A DNA stretch of 64,000 nucleotides from assembly GCA_004352715.1 (NCBI GenBank), contig SCFE01000096.1:1653133-1717132 (forward strand), written 5' to 3'. Origin of the DNA: Hofstenia miamia. Its lineage: Eukaryota > Xenacoelomorpha > Acoela. Position 1 is the stretch's first letter, and every line of letters starts with the position of its first letter. The notes beneath the pieces were generated by a model. That model did no database searches. It was not told where the DNA came from and saw only the letters and a program-made list of their open reading frames with translations. Below are positions 46,601-58,669 of this stretch, one piece after another. The position numbers were made by a program, and so were the translations under genes.

Positions 46601-46674
46601 GTCAAATTGACCATCTCTCAAGCCTTTCTGAAAGCATAAATATCTAGGATTAGAAACTTTCTTAGACTTTTCTA

Positions 46675-49600
46675 ATGATGGTAAATTTTATTTTTATATT
46701 TTCGACTTTCATTGGGTTATGGCGAATTTTTCACCTAATTTATGCTATTGCTAATAACTCACTTTCTTTCATATATTTAATTCTAATTATTCTTAACTCA
46801 AAATTCAATATTACCTGTGTTAGAGAAACCTTACCGATATATAAACATAATTTAACAAACAACATGAATACATGCAAGATATTTAAAAAATGTATTTTCA
46901 TTAAAACAACAAAACATTCTTTATTCTACTTTCTAGTACTAATAATAATGTTACTTATATCCGGCATCGAGATTAACCCCGGGCCTTTCAAAGCTGATAA
47001 TATTTATGAACTAATTCTTTTAAACATATTCACATAAATTTTTACAATCTCCCAATAAAAAATTCGGAATTTAGACAATTCATTTCTGAACTGGATTCAA
47101 ACTTTATTCTGGGCATAACTGAAACCTGGTTTACAAATGATAATTACAATTCGTCCTGGTCAATCGATAACTCTAAATTTAAAATATTTAGAAAGGACAG
47201 AAATCCAACCTTTCATTTAAATAACACAAAAAAGAGGTGGTGCATGTTTTTAATACCTAAAATACTCAAACCCAAACTTAGGACAAATATAGCAAAAGAT
47301 TCAACTTATGAAAGTCTTTGGGTTGAAATTCCAAACCCAGACAAAAATTTTAATAGTCAATTATTAAATATCTCTTATTGTCCAAATAAAACTTATATAA
47401 ATAACTTTTTCTTACAAATGGAAGATGAATTTTCTACTGCTCTGAGTTATAACACGAATATAATGGTAATGGGAGACTGGAATGTAAATCTTCTAAACAA
47501 TAAAGAAAAAAGTAAGCTTGGCAATTTTCTCAATACTTTCAATATTTCACTAATAAATAAAAAATTCCTTCTAGAATATCTGCTAATAGTAAAACGCTTA
47601 TTGACTATTTCACGATATCAAAAAATTTTTCGTCTTATAATTACTTTTGTTTTGAATGTCCATACTCAGAGATCACTCCTTTATAGCTATTTTTTCAAAT
47701 TTTCAAAAATTTTGAAACCCCTCAAAATTTGGGAAAAAAATACGAAAAAAATAAACAAAAAATGTAAAAAAATTTCGACAGTTTTAAAAAATCAAAAACG
47801 GAATTCCGATATCCACCAAAAACACCTAATGAAATGATGTTACATTTTACAAAAACTATACTTTAAATATAAATATATTCTTTCATCCGAATATTCCAAA
47901 AAAACTCAAAATAATGTTTCAAACCTATGGATTGATTCTAAATGCATCGATTTAATCAAAATAAAGAAACAGAAATGGAAAAAATACTTAAATTCCCAAA
48001 CACTGGAAAATCATAATGATTATAAATCTGCACGAAATTAATTTTGCATTGCTTCCAATGAAGTTTTCCAAAATTTAGGAAACTAAACCGGTATAATTGT
48101 CCTTTTTTGCCTTAATAACCCAAAAGGAATTCAACCCTCTTTCTCTTTTCGTTTTGCAACAAAATATGAAATCATAAAGTCGATACAATGTTTAAAAAAT
48201 AAATCCAGTGGACCCTCTCTAATACCAACATGGTTCCTAAAACTCTCAGGTGACTTAATAGCTGAACCAATATGCTACATTTTAAATAATTGTATAAAAC
48301 ACTCCCTTTTTCCAGATGAATTAAAATTGGCAAATATAACACCATTATTTAAAAGAAATGATCCCGAAGATTGCGAAAATTATAGACCCATTTCGATCAC
48401 TTCTCGATTCAGCAAAATTTTTGAACGAATTCTTTTTAATCAAATTAACGATCTTCTTTCTAAACAATCTCTACTCCAAAACACAATATGGTTTTCGTAA
48501 AGGTATTTCTCCGAGCGACGCTTTAATACAAGCTACAGAAAAATGAAGATTAACAATAAATGATAATGAATACTCAGCAATTGCTTGCTTAGACCTCTCA
48601 AAAGCTTTCGATTCCATAGACCGCAGTATCTTACTACACAAAGTTAAATTTTTAGGTTTTTCTAATGACAGCATAGGTCTTATCTCCAGTTACTTATACA
48701 ATTGCAGGCAAAGANNNNNNNNNNNNNNNNNNNNNNNNNNNNNNNNNNNNNNNNNNNNNNNNNNNNNNNNNNNNNNNNNNNNNNNNNNNNNNNNNNNNNN
48801 NNNNNNNNNNNNNNNNNNNNNNNNNNNNNNNNNNNNNNNNNNNNNNNNNNNNNNNNNNNNNNNNNNNNNNNNNNNNNNNNNNNNNNNNNNNNNNNNNNNN
48901 NNNNNNNNNNNNNNNNNNNNNNNNNNNNNNNNNNNNNNNNNNNNNNNNNNNNNNNNNNNNNNNNNNNNNNNNNNNNNNNNNNNNNNNNNNNNNNNNNNNN
49001 NNNNNNNNNNNNNNNNNNNNNNNNNNNNNNNNNNNNNNNNNNNNNNNNNNNNNNNNNNNNNNNNNNNNNNNNNNNNNNNNNNNNNNNNNNNNNNNNNNNN
49101 NNNNNNNNNNNNNNNNNNNNNNNNNNNNNNNNNNNNNNNNNNNNNNNNNNNNNNNNNNNNNNNNNNNNNNNNNNNNNNNNNNNNNNNNNNNNNNNNNNNN
49201 NNNNNNNNNNNNNNNNNNNNNNNNNNNNNNNNNNNNNNNNNNNNNNNNNNNNNNNNNNNNNNNNNNNNNNNNNNNNNNNNNNNNNNNNNNNNNNNNNNNN
49301 NNNNNNNNNNNNNNNNNNNNNNNNNNNNNNNNNNNNNNNNNNNNNNNNNNNNNNNNNNNNNNNNNNNNNNNNNNNNNNNNNNNNNNNNNNNNNNNNNNNN
49401 NNNNNNNNNNNNNNNNNNNNNNNNNNNNNNNNNNNNNNNNNNNNNNNNNNNNNNNNNNNNNNNNNNNNNNNNNNNNNNNNNNNNNNNNNNNNNNNNNNNN
49501 NNNNNNNNNNNNNNNNNNNNNNNNNNNNNNNNNNNNNNNNNNNNNNNNNNNNNNNNNNNNNNNNNNNNNNNNNNNNNNNNNNNNNNNNNNNNNNNNNNNN

Positions 49601-50125
49601 NNNNNNNNNNNNNNNNNNNNNNNNNNNNNNNNNNNNNNNNNACTCTACACAGATATAAACCAACAATTTCTCAGGAAATTCCAAGTGCAACTAAATTGGG
49701 CTATTAAAGTAGCAGTAAATAATCATAGCTTTAATAAGAATAATGAATATAGAAAAATTTCAAAATTATTTTTACATCCGCAATGTTACATCCATATAAA
49801 TGTCTTAACGACGTTCTTCAAAATAGTTAACAATACTTTCCCATACTACAAAAATGACTTTCTTGCTGCAAAATTAGTCAATAAACAAAATAAAAGAACA
49901 CACATAATTCAACCTATTAGGTATAAGAAACGAATAATGAAAAATTCATTTCTAAACACAGCTATAAATATATGGAATGAATTACCAAAATATATTAAAC
50001 AAATAAGTAGATTAAAAAACTTTAAAATGAATATTAAAAAATATTTTTGCACTTATAATATAAAAAAACTGAAATGGCGAGGTTATAAATTTTATAATCC
50101 TGATTACTCTATTAATAGAAACTAG
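46675..50125 (+). pseudogene. LINE ORF2: 2A-like leader, endonuclease and RT, broken
   Basis: The leader frame (46675-47037) has hydrophobic helices then LLISGIEINPGP, the 2A-like core being at 46963-46986. The endonuclease follows in shifted frames: NFILGITETWF (about 47100-47135) with the catalytic glutamate, and IMVMGDWNVNLL (about 47460-47490) with the D-x-N motif. Then a lysine-rich linker, SSGPSLIPTWF (48205), ENYRPISITS (48375) and KTQYGFRKGIS (48480). A TGA at 48544-48546 replaces the W of EKWR, followed by CLDLSKAFDSIDR (48590). After the gap the C-terminal half is intact to the stop at 50123-50125. Several stops and shifts, so inactive. Confidence 0.85.
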
Positions 50126-50285
50126 CAATCGCCATAGCCCAAGTTAACCCCTTTTGATTTGCAAATATTCGTTTTCTTTTTTGTTTAGTTTTGTATTACT
50201 TTCTTGACGCTTTCAGAATTTGTTATCAGTATTTCTATTTATTCTTAAAACAATTTCTGAATATAGATTTTTCTTCTTTTTTCAT
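46675..50285 (+). mobile_element. Near full-length family A LINE (copy 2), decayed, with gap
   Basis: Contains the parts missing from copy 1: N-terminal 2A-like leader, endonuclease, linker, RT and 3' UTR. 48110-48714 and 49642-50285 are almost identical to copy 1. A 927-N gap (48715-49641) hides the RT core, including where YADD should be. Compared with copy 1, about 160 bp around 48055 is deleted. Confidence 0.85.
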
Positions 50286-50289
50286 TTTA

Positions 50290-51750
50290 ATAAATAATTT
50301 TATGCTCTGATATAAGCTTAAAAATCGATTTTTGCTTGGTCTTGGTTCTATAGTTTAAAGTAGTTGGCTCAATCAAGTTGTCGTTGTACTGTGCTTTTGG
50401 ATACCTCGATTGCGATATGTTTTAGTCTACCAGCCAAATGCATTAAAGTTCCTTGACAATGTTTTTAAAGCTTATTACTGTCCTGTATAAAAGCTTCTAG
50501 GAAAAAATTCGAATTTGTAAAGTAAGGATATGTAGCATTTTAGCATGTGGTATAACTGTATTTGCTGCATTTTCCTGAGCTATAACTGTAGGTTGCCTGC
50601 TTAAATTTCCATTATTAATTAGAACTCAATATTGTTAAGGATGATTATGATGACTCTATTCACGCCATTTGTTTTTTCGGCATGCACAGAGGCAATACGC
50701 AAGAGTTATAGCTAAAGATGTTTTACTGAATCAAGAATAAAATAAACATTGTATTAGTTCATTGTTTTGCTTCTTAGTTTCATTTTCCTAAAAAGGTCAT
50801 TATTTGCTTATTTATTTTGAAGTGAACTAATTACAAAAGCTATATTTTTAATTGATAGCGCTGTTATAAATTGAATGTAGTAATTTTTAATTTGAACAGT
50901 AAACGGTATAGAATAAAGATTCCTTATTTTTGATGAAAGTGCAGTAATGTACTGATATTTTTAATAAAGATTGAAGTTTCTGTGCTAATCATCCCTAAAA
51001 TATTTATCTATATATTATTTATTTAGTTTGTAGTTTAATTGTATCTTTTTGGCAAATATATTGTTTTGCTTATATTGTGATGTAGCTGAAATTATTAAAA
51101 ACCACAGAAAACAAAGTATATTGACATGAATACATGTAATTTTCAAAATATAATTACCACTTGATAATAGATAATCACATGTAAGCTGTTAATATTTAAA
51201 TGGTCTACGCTTGCCAACTAAATTTATCCTACAGAATTGCATATGTGCATATTTTATCTTAACATCAAAATTTATAAATGTAATATTTAAAAAATAAATT
51301 TCCTCCAAAGTTGGCTGTTAGCCTCCAGTATTTCGATCACATTTCATTAAAGCTTTAGAGTGTAAATGATGCCCTACATCTATGACTGTGCAGATAATTT
51401 CAGCCAAGTTTTTGAAGTAGCCATTTATCCCTTTATTGGCAAAGGATTTTCACAGGCATGCCATTACTCGTTCTTATTTTTGAAAATTGTAAATATCAAT
51501 CACAGAAAATAAGAACTGGACAACGCGACTCTGATTTAGTTGCTGCTATATTATAACTTAAAATCATTTTCCGAGAAACATGATAATATTTCTAACATGC
51601 ACACGTTTTAAGATTAAACCAAACATCATTTGGTAATTACGCATCAAAATAAATAAATTATAAATATTCAGTATATTAAAATTAAAAATAAACGGGTCCT
51701 ACAAATTTTTAAATTTACAAAAAGTTTTTACAAAGTTGAATGTTAAACAT
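50290..51750. other. Non-coding spacer
   Basis: About 1.46 kb of AT-rich DNA downstream of both the LINE (+) and SLC52 (-). Apart from the repeat relic at 50620-50755, nothing is supported. Confidence 0.45.
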
Positions 51751-51751
51751 G

Positions 51752-52921
51752 TTATTGGCACTTATATATTTTAAGAACATTTACAATTACAAAACCAACA
51801 AGAGCGCCTAGGAATGACCCTATTTGATTACTGGCACCAAATAATCGAAGGGAATTGGCCTCCATGCACTGCTTGCAAACGATAATTTTAATGAACGTTG
51901 CAGCAAATGTGAATAACAGCCAGAGGAATACAATAACTGCTGGAAAAAGAGCGCCAGAATCTGGAAGAATTCTATCTGGACAATTTAAACTAATTAAAAA
52001 AAGTAAAAATGCGGTTATGGACATTATTACTCCACAAATCCAAGCAAATATTGAGTTCCGGCAGTGATAAAATAGCGTTGATATGCAAATTACTGGATCC
52101 AACGTTCGCTGCAAATTTACAGATAAAATATAGATAGTAGCTCCATAGGGACCCGTGGTGAAGATTTGGATAATTGGAAGAAATCCGTAGTTAAGGAAGC
52201 TATCCCAAACATAAAGAATTAAAAGATAAACAGGTGGCTTGGGGTGTTCTGTCACCTCGTATGTTTGAATTGTATCGACAATTGGATCGTTTGACAATGT
52301 TAGCTTTTTCCTGAACATTATTGCAATAGTATATGCAATACAACTGGCGCCAACAAATAGAAAAATCACGAAAAAATAATTCTTAATAGTAAAAGAAGGA
52401 TATTCGAAGAATGTAGAATTGTTAATTGTGGTGTTTTCTAAGGATAAACCTTGCAGCAAGCCAATGGCGGATGGAACAATTGAACTAAGACTATCTCCGA
52501 ATAACATACTAGGCAAAAGATGGCTTGGAAATTCGGACATTAGGGGATAGTAAAGAACACTTGAAGAACAACTACAGAGTGAATTTACAAATACGGTGAT
52601 ATAGAGAACGATACTATGCTTTGAGTTAAATGTTTCATTCCAAAACAGGACTTGTATAAACGTTGCAACTAACATTGCGCCAAGACTGAAGAAAATTACA
52701 TATTTTTCAGTGGGTTTAAACAAAAGTAAGAGTAGAGGCGCAATATTTCCTAATTGGACAATAATTCCAAGGTAGGCTGGAAGATTGAAACCTTCTGGCA
52801 GAATGTACACCATGTACGAAATTTGGGAGAACACTGCATTGATTGTAAGCCATGCACTCCATCCAAATATAATGATAAGGCTAGATAGGAGGAAGCCTTT
52901 CATCGTTAGTAATGATCTCAT
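51752..52921 (-). CDS. Riboflavin transporter, SLC52 family (intact)
   Basis: Multi-pass carrier mediating cellular riboflavin uptake. One open exon of 389 codons, slightly shorter than vertebrate members (about 450). N-terminal helix LIIIFGWSAWLTINAVFSQ, then ILPEGFNLPAYLGIIVQLGN (the family's LPEGW.LPSYL..IQL.N signature), a central loop (KLTLSNDPIVDTIQ), and C-terminal helices with CKQCMEANSLRLFG ending in VNVLKIYKC. Hydrophobic segments recur along the whole length, about 11, as expected. ATG 52921 or the in-frame ATG 52903 could start; the second aligns with copy 1. Upstream, TTTACTTGTTTTAG (near 52950) looks like a 3' splice site, so a 5' UTR intron is likely. The gene is a diverged paralogue of the two copies in the inverted repeat, roughly 12 kb away. 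Confidence 0.92.
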   Translation of the reverse strand: MRSLLTMKGFLLSSLIIIFGWSAWLTINAVFSQISYMVYILPEGFNLPAYLGIIVQLGNIAPLLLLLFKPTEKYVIFFSLGAMLVATFIQVLFWNETFNSKHSIVLYITVFVNSLCSCSSSVLYYPLMSEFPSHLLPSMLFGDSLSSIVPSAIGLLQGLSLENTTINNSTFFEYPSFTIKNYFFVIFLFVGASCIAYTIAIMFRKKLTLSNDPIVDTIQTYEVTEHPKPPVYLLILYVWDSFLNYGFLPIIQIFTTGPYGATIYILSVNLQRTLDPVICISTLFYHCRNSIFAWICGVIMSITAFLLFLISLNCPDRILPDSGALFPAVIVFLWLLFTFAATFIKIIVCKQCMEANSLRLFGASNQIGSFLGALVGFVIVNVLKIYKCQ

Positions 52922-52924
52922 TCA

Positions 52925-53765
52925 CAATGCAATAAATTCTAAAACAAGTAAATGAGTGATAAAGTGTAAAATAGAAAATTGTCATTATTTAAGATTAAAA
53001 AGAAGAGTCAATTATGGCATTAAGCATGCGATATGTACAAGTTAATTGACAAATCAAAACAGAAGAACAAAGATTATAGAGTAACATCACTAAAGAACAT
53101 CTTCCGTGGTGATTTAAACATTTCAGTGCGTCATTGAGATAAGTTCGAAAATACTTCTGAAACGATACATCCTATAAGGAAAAATTTTCATATTCCATTC
53201 TTTTGTAATTGCTGTAAAGGACATGAATACGTGTATCAAAAATTATTCAATTTTAAACTCTGAGGGCGGATAGTTCTTTACTTGGAAAAGTACAGAAAAT
53301 AAATTTTGAAAATTTCAATGCCATTAATACAGAACAAAAACTTAAAATTAAGAGGCTTTTAGCACGCAATTGTAAATCATTACTTAAAAAGGAAATTCAA
53401 TTTCTCTAACAGCAATCGCTTCAAGATGTGAATCAACAAAATATTTTCAAGATTTGAAACACATGCTGAGAAACAGTCAATAAGAAATTCTAAATGCCTT
53501 TCAACTATGCTTAAAATGACGAGAATAATCTAGTTATGATAGCTTCTTCGCATGATAAAAAATTTCACACACAATTTGAAAAGCGATTGCAATAAACTAT
53601 GTATGACATCAAAAAACAGTATGCTAAAAGTATATTCTGAAATATATCCTTGAATAAGAATTTTTTGCAAGGGATTTGCAAATGTGAAAATTGATATTGT
53701 AAAAATAATGATAGTATTATTCGCAATTTTTCGGCGACGGCTTGTATTCCCTATGTAACTTAGAA
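52925..53765. other. Spacer with faint LINE-like remnants
   Basis: Upstream of SLC52 (-) and of the RT fragment (+). Lysine-rich plus-strand pieces at 53340-53420 (CKSLLKKEIQF) could be the decayed linker of the following LINE. No gene supported. Confidence 0.35.
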
Positions 53766-53774
53766 CATGTAGGA

Positions 53775-55170
53775 AATCTTCATCTGGACCCAATGAAATT
53801 CCATAGTGGTTTTTCCAAAACTATTGGGATATTTTACCACCTGTGTATCACAATCTTTGGAATGCTACAATTCAAAGAGGTATATTTCCTGAAATCTACA
53901 AACGTGCAAACTTAGATCCTCTTTCAAAAGTTGCCTTAGCACAAAAGGATAGTGATATTCGAGGTATCAATGTTACTTCATTATCTGCTCGTTTACTTGA
54001 AGGAATTGTTCATAAGCTCTTCGTAAGCCCAAGTATTCAATTTGCGTATAAAAAAGGAATGTCAACCATTGACAACTTAGCAACTCTTCCACATACGTTG
54101 GCAGAAATATTAGATAAACATGAAATTGGCGGTGTTCACACTATATTAGTTGACTTTTCTAAGGCTTTTGATACTTTAGATCATGAGTATGCAGCTAATT
54201 ATTTTGAAAAATTTATAGAAGACCCATTTATTTGCTCGTGGCTCTACAGCTTTCTCAAAAACAGAACACAAAGACTAATATGGAACTCAAAAACTATGAA
54301 TTGGAAATTAATCAATCTAGGCTCTTCGCAAGGTACTGTAGGAGGACCAAATATATATTCTATTGCCAGTGACCACCTAAAGACAAAGAATCCTGAAAAT
54401 ATACTTATAAAATATTCCGACGATTCTACATTGTGTACTCCTTGTTACAAAAATTCAATTAGTCAATCTAAAATGTTAGATGAAGAAATTAACAACATAA
54501 ATGAATGGGCAAAGTCATGTAACCTAAAAATAAACGTCAAAAATACTTTTATGATGAAATTTTGCCTTAGTGTAAATAATTCTTGTAATTGTCAATTAGA
54601 AAACATTTCATATCCTACTACTACCACTGCAAACATTCTTGGTGTCACTTTTCAGAAAAATCTAAAATTTACAGCTCATGGTACTAAACTCATCAATAAA
54701 TTGAATTTACTTTTATTTATTATGCGTGATCTTTCTAACTCATACTACTCCATAGAAGAAAAACATTGTGTTTTTGAGACTCTAATAGTAAGCGGTGTAA
54801 GATGGAATTTCGATATATGGATCAAATAATGCTGTTTTAGATAAATTAAATCGATTTTTTCACAAATGCCATCGCCTAAATTATACTTACAAACTTTATA
54901 ATATATATGAAATTCGAGATATAGAAGACAGAAGACTTATGGGGAAAGTGACTTCAAATCCTCGACATCCTCTTTACAAATATTTTGAAGAACACACAAT
55001 TAAAGATAAAGCATACTTTATTCGCCAAAAGAAAAAGTTTAGACTCCCCTTAATACGAACGGAAACGTTTAAGAGAACTTTCTCTAATCGCGTTTTAAGT
55101 TATTTTTAGTTGTTCCCAGTTTGTTTTTAATTCAATGTTATTCAATGTTATTCAATGTAGTCCTATAGGT
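53775..55170 (+). mobile_element. Divergent LINE fragment with decamer-repeat tail
   Basis: Coding remnants start near SGPNEIP (53785) and run to LSYF and a stop at about 55108. A short 3' UTR then ends in three tandem copies of ATTCAATGTT (55132-55160), a typical LINE tail. Unrelated in detail to families A and B. Confidence 0.75.
53786..55110 (+). pseudogene. Reverse transcriptase with YSDD box, broken
   Basis: The frame carries SGPNEIP, then an in-frame TAG (53804-53806), then WFFQNYWDILPPVYHNLW. Motif A is ILVDFSKAFDTLDH. Motif B is LGSSQGTVGGPNIYSI, replacing the usual VPQG...LGP. The catalytic box is YSDD at 54413-54424, where YADD is usual. The thumb has ILGVTFQKNLKFTAHG. The open frame ends at 54827-54829, and coding sense resumes in another frame (KLNRFFHKCHRLNYTYKLYN, RETF-type basic tail) to about 55108. 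Both catalytic aspartates of the box remain. The endonuclease is absent. It may belong to a less-known LINE clade. Confidence 0.8.
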
Positions 55171-55174
55171 TGCT

Positions 55175-55620
55175 AATGTGGCAGTGCGACATGCCATTGT
55201 TCGGATTCTTTTAGTCTCCGGTTAGAATGCGTTGGTAGCAAGAGCAGTTACAAAATCAAGTAAAATCGCTAATTATCTCGGGTGTTTAGACTTAGGATTC
55301 TACCAAACTTTGACAGATCACACGTGACGTAACCTTAGTTGTTTCGGTTTTGTAAGCTAAACCTTATTAGGATAAACAGTTGAAATGAATTTTTCGCTTC
55401 CTGAAATATAATCGATTTTTGAGATGAATTGTTTTAAAAACAGGACATCCACGTCCATCTCGCTTACTTTGGAAATGGCCGCACAGAATTTCATATAAAA
55501 AGGGTTCTCAACATCTTATCTTAAAGAAAAGACACACACACAACTATGCGATACTATAATTATGTGTAGATAATAATACATGAAATAACAAAATTTACTC
55601 AACTTTAAGAACATAATCTA
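55175..55620. other. Spacer downstream of the zinc-finger gene
   Basis: No ORF content. It probably includes the 3' UTR of the minus-strand zinc-finger gene. Confidence 0.4.
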
Positions 55621-55624
55621 CTAA

Positions 55625-56404
55625 CTAGTTTCCATGTAATGACTGCTGATGACGCTTTAAGTTATATTTATGTGAAAACCCACGTCCACATGTGGAACAA
55701 ATATGCAAGACCATATTTGACGTTGGCTTAGCTGCTTGTGCATCTACCTGATTGTTGTGTTTACATCGACTGGCATGTGCGTGAAGTTGTTTCTCTGTTA
55801 GAAAAGACTTTCGGCAGAAGTAGCAATTTAACCGAGGCATTGCAGCTTTTTCATCTGTGTGACTATCTACATGAGTGTCCCAGTCATCTTGGCAACGGAG
55901 GACAGCTCCACAGTGAAATGGACAAGTGATTATCGGTGATTGATTGGCCGTAGATGATACTATGCACATGTGCTCCACGCGTTCATGTCGCGAAAGGAAG
56001 CACAAGGAGCAGCGTAAGCATGCATGTGGAACATCAAATAATGCATGTTTTAAACGAAAATGATAGGAGACTTCATTGAAGCTTTGGAATGAGACGGAAT
56101 CATTGCAGACCGAACACTTAAACGCCGGGAGAGAGTGATCACTTGCCACATGTGCTTCCAACTCCGTTTGGCTTCTGAACAGTGACAAACAGGCGGTGCA
56201 TTTCACAATTTCACACTTATCGTGTACACTAGCAATATGACGTGCTCTGCTAGCATCAGATGTGAACAATTTCGAGCAAAGAATGCACGCAAAAGGTTTC
56301 GCCCCATAATGGCGCTCCATATGTGATGTGAAAGCGCGCTTGGAATATAGAACAAGATAGCAGATCCGACATTTGTGCAAAGTCGCGGAGCTTCCACTTT
56401 TACC
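55625..56404 (-). CDS. C2H2 zinc-finger protein, last exon
   Basis: This exon starts after the acceptor TTGAATTTTTTAG (AG at 56405-56406) with GKSGSSATLHKC and ends at a stop after KRHQQSLHGN. It encodes about eight zinc fingers: HKCRIC...H, FACILC...H, VKCTAC...H, FKCSVC...H, HACLRC...HMC (C2HC variant), ITCPFHC...H, LNCYFC...H and the well-formed HICSTC...H. Linkers are mostly not TGEKP-like, so the fingers are diverged. Probably a nuclear DNA- or RNA-binding protein. Phase 0 matches the donor of the exon at 58670-58963, giving one protein of about 360 residues or more. The family beyond C2H2 is not identified. Confidence 0.85.
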   Translation of the reverse strand, partial: GKSGSSATLHKCRICYLVLYSKRAFTSHMERHYGAKPFACILCSKLFTSDASRARHIASVHDKCEIVKCTACLSLFRSQTELEAHVASDHSLPAFKCSVCNDSVSFQSFNEVSYHFRLKHALFDVPHACLRCSLCFLSRHERVEHMCIVSSTANQSPIITCPFHCGAVLRCQDDWDTHVDSHTDEKAAMPRLNCYFCRKSFLTEKQLHAHASRCKHNNQVDAQAAKPTSNMVLHICSTCGRGFSHKYNLKRHQQSLHGN

Positions 56405-58669
56405 CTAAAAAATTCAAATCGAAATATGTGAAAAAAAAATTAAAATTATACTATGAACAGAACAGGTCATCCTTAGGATAATCATAAGTTGAAGAAATAT
56501 CAATATTTTACATATTCTTTACATCACAAGCAATCTCGTATTTAGACCGACATGTGTGTGCATTTATGGAATCTAGGCTTTAAATATAGCAGAAATGGCT
56601 ATAAATCTAATATATAATTTGCAGCTAACTACATTAGATCAGCCTATATTAGATGAATAGTTCTAAAGACCAGTTGTGATTGAGTCAAACAATCTTTACA
56701 CTATCTCACCCATCAACCTATATTTGGTTCAAATCATAAATTTAATTTAACTTGTGGCAGTTAAAGTAGGAACATGTTAAAAACCGTTAGCTGTGTAGGA
56801 GCAATCTACCTGAATTATATGTCAAATGCAAGAATCAAAGCAAAGGAAATTATAATATAATAATGAAGGACTATTGGCCGCTGAAGGCAAACACTAAAAA
56901 AATATTAAAACAAAAGTCAAGTTTTGCGGCAGCGAGGACAGTCACAGGAGATAAAGTAGGAGCAGATGGAAGAGTATGCGAAGTGGGGCTCAGCAAAGAA
57001 GAAAGACATCAAAGAATTCATGAAGCTCGGCGGCGAGGAAAAATTCAATGGATGTTGGAGGGTTGAGAGTCAAGATGCAGTAGCACAACGAGTGAAGGGA
57101 GCGATGTTTATATTTATTTACGTTTTGAATATCCGATATAAAACAAAATGAAGCCAACATCTACGCTCAATTCTTACAACTTTGGAATAACATTGAAAAA
57201 TAATTACAACTGTTGCAGTAATTAATCACTTTTTCGAAAGTTTAATTAATTAGAAGTAACATAAGCACTATTGAAAAACGAGCGAAGGGTGCGATGTTTA
57301 CATTTATTTACGTTTTGAATATCCGATATAAAACAAAATGAAGCCAACTATCTACGCTCAATTCTTACAACTTTGGAATAACATTGAAAAATAATTACAA
57401 GTATTGCAGTAATTTATCACTTTTTGGAATGTTTAATTAATTAGCAGTAACATAAGCATGATTGAAAAACGAGTGAAGGGTGCGATGTTTTTTGGAACGA
57501 CGAACGGAAAACATGACACCATCAGAGCGAGCGGAGCGGGAATTAGAGAACTGTATGAAATCAAAAGGATCAAGTTCCAATGAGTCAGTAGTCGATTGAA
57601 CAGGAGGAGATTACAGGCATGAAAGTAGAGCGACACCGGATAGTGGAGAATTTGAGAAGAGCGTCTTTGTATGGCAAGAGAGAGAAACATTTGAAGGTAC
57701 GCTTCTGGAACCGTTCCATGGAGTGGAACAAGGCACGAGAAAGCCACCAACAGGGAAAATCGTAGAGAAGAATGGTGCGAGAAATGGACGGAATGGACTT
57801 GAACAAAAATAATTTCACAGCAGAGGGGGAATTAAAGGAAACATTGTGGAAGAGGATAAAGAGCGAGGAACTAGCTTTGCAGAGACGCAAGGACACATGA
57901 CCAGACCAATTTTAAGTTTGCAGCAAGTTGAACACCAAGATGAGTATGATGAGGAGAAAAGTTCACAGGGAGAGGCAGATCAGAGAGAGGAGATACAGAA
58001 AATGCAATACCACATGTCTTGGTTGGTTAAAATCAAGACGGTTAACGGAAGACCAAGCAGACAAAAGTTCAAGATCAGAGGAAAAAGAACTACTAAAGTT
58101 GAAAATCGCAGTGTCAACGACGTACAATAGGCAGGATGAGTTGAGGACAGAAGAGAACAGCAAAAACAGAACGTTTAGGAGCACCACTAGAGACAAGGGC
58201 AGGCGAAGAAACAGACGATTTGATTTTGACACACTGACGACGATTGGACAGGCAAGACTGGAAGAGAAAAAAAGTTGCAATTTAAAAAACCACCATGCAT
58301 AACAGCTACCTGAAACCAATTAAAACAAGATCTTAAGTATTATTTTACTCGAGTGGAGAAAATAACAAACCCGACATTAAATTTAAAAAAATTACCAATT
58401 GATACCATTGAAGATTTTAATAAATTTCTTCTTTGGGATTTCAGTATATATAACAGTTTTTTTCAATTAGTGGGAAAATTTTTAAAGATTTATCTCACTT
58501 TGTTTTGAAATAGGAAATTAGTTGATCTGATGATGGAACTCTAAACATTTCAGGAATGAATAACTAAGTCCAACAATATATGCAAAATACAATATTTCGT
58601 TTAATCCGTAAATGAAATTGTATGTATATTGTATAATTATAAAGGCACTGAATTTGCAAGAAAACTTAC
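56405..58669 (-). other. Intron of the zinc-finger gene with repeats and a coding-like relic
   Basis: The intron runs from donor GTAAGT (58664-58669 on the minus strand) to the acceptor at 56405-56406, 2265 bp. It contains a tandem repeat (57091-57490) and purine-rich plus-strand sequence with short frames (56863-57066, 57846-58302). The latter are rich in K, E and R (for example VERHRIVENLRRASLYGKRE) and might be a decayed LINE ORF1, but I cannot show that. Confidence 0.7.
57091..57490. repeat. 190-bp tandem repeat, two units plus a partial third
   Basis: Units start at 57091, 57281 and 57472 with AGYGAAGGGWGCGATGTTTA. The first two are about 97 percent alike by eye. They lie inside the zinc-finger gene intron. 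Confidence 0.85.

Noticed and set aside
56720-56760. B-box-like GGTTCAAATC
   Set aside because: Isolated; no A box, stem or terminator around it.
57963-58319. Minus-strand serine/leucine-rich frame in the intron
   Set aside because: Composition effect of the purine-rich plus strand; no domain.
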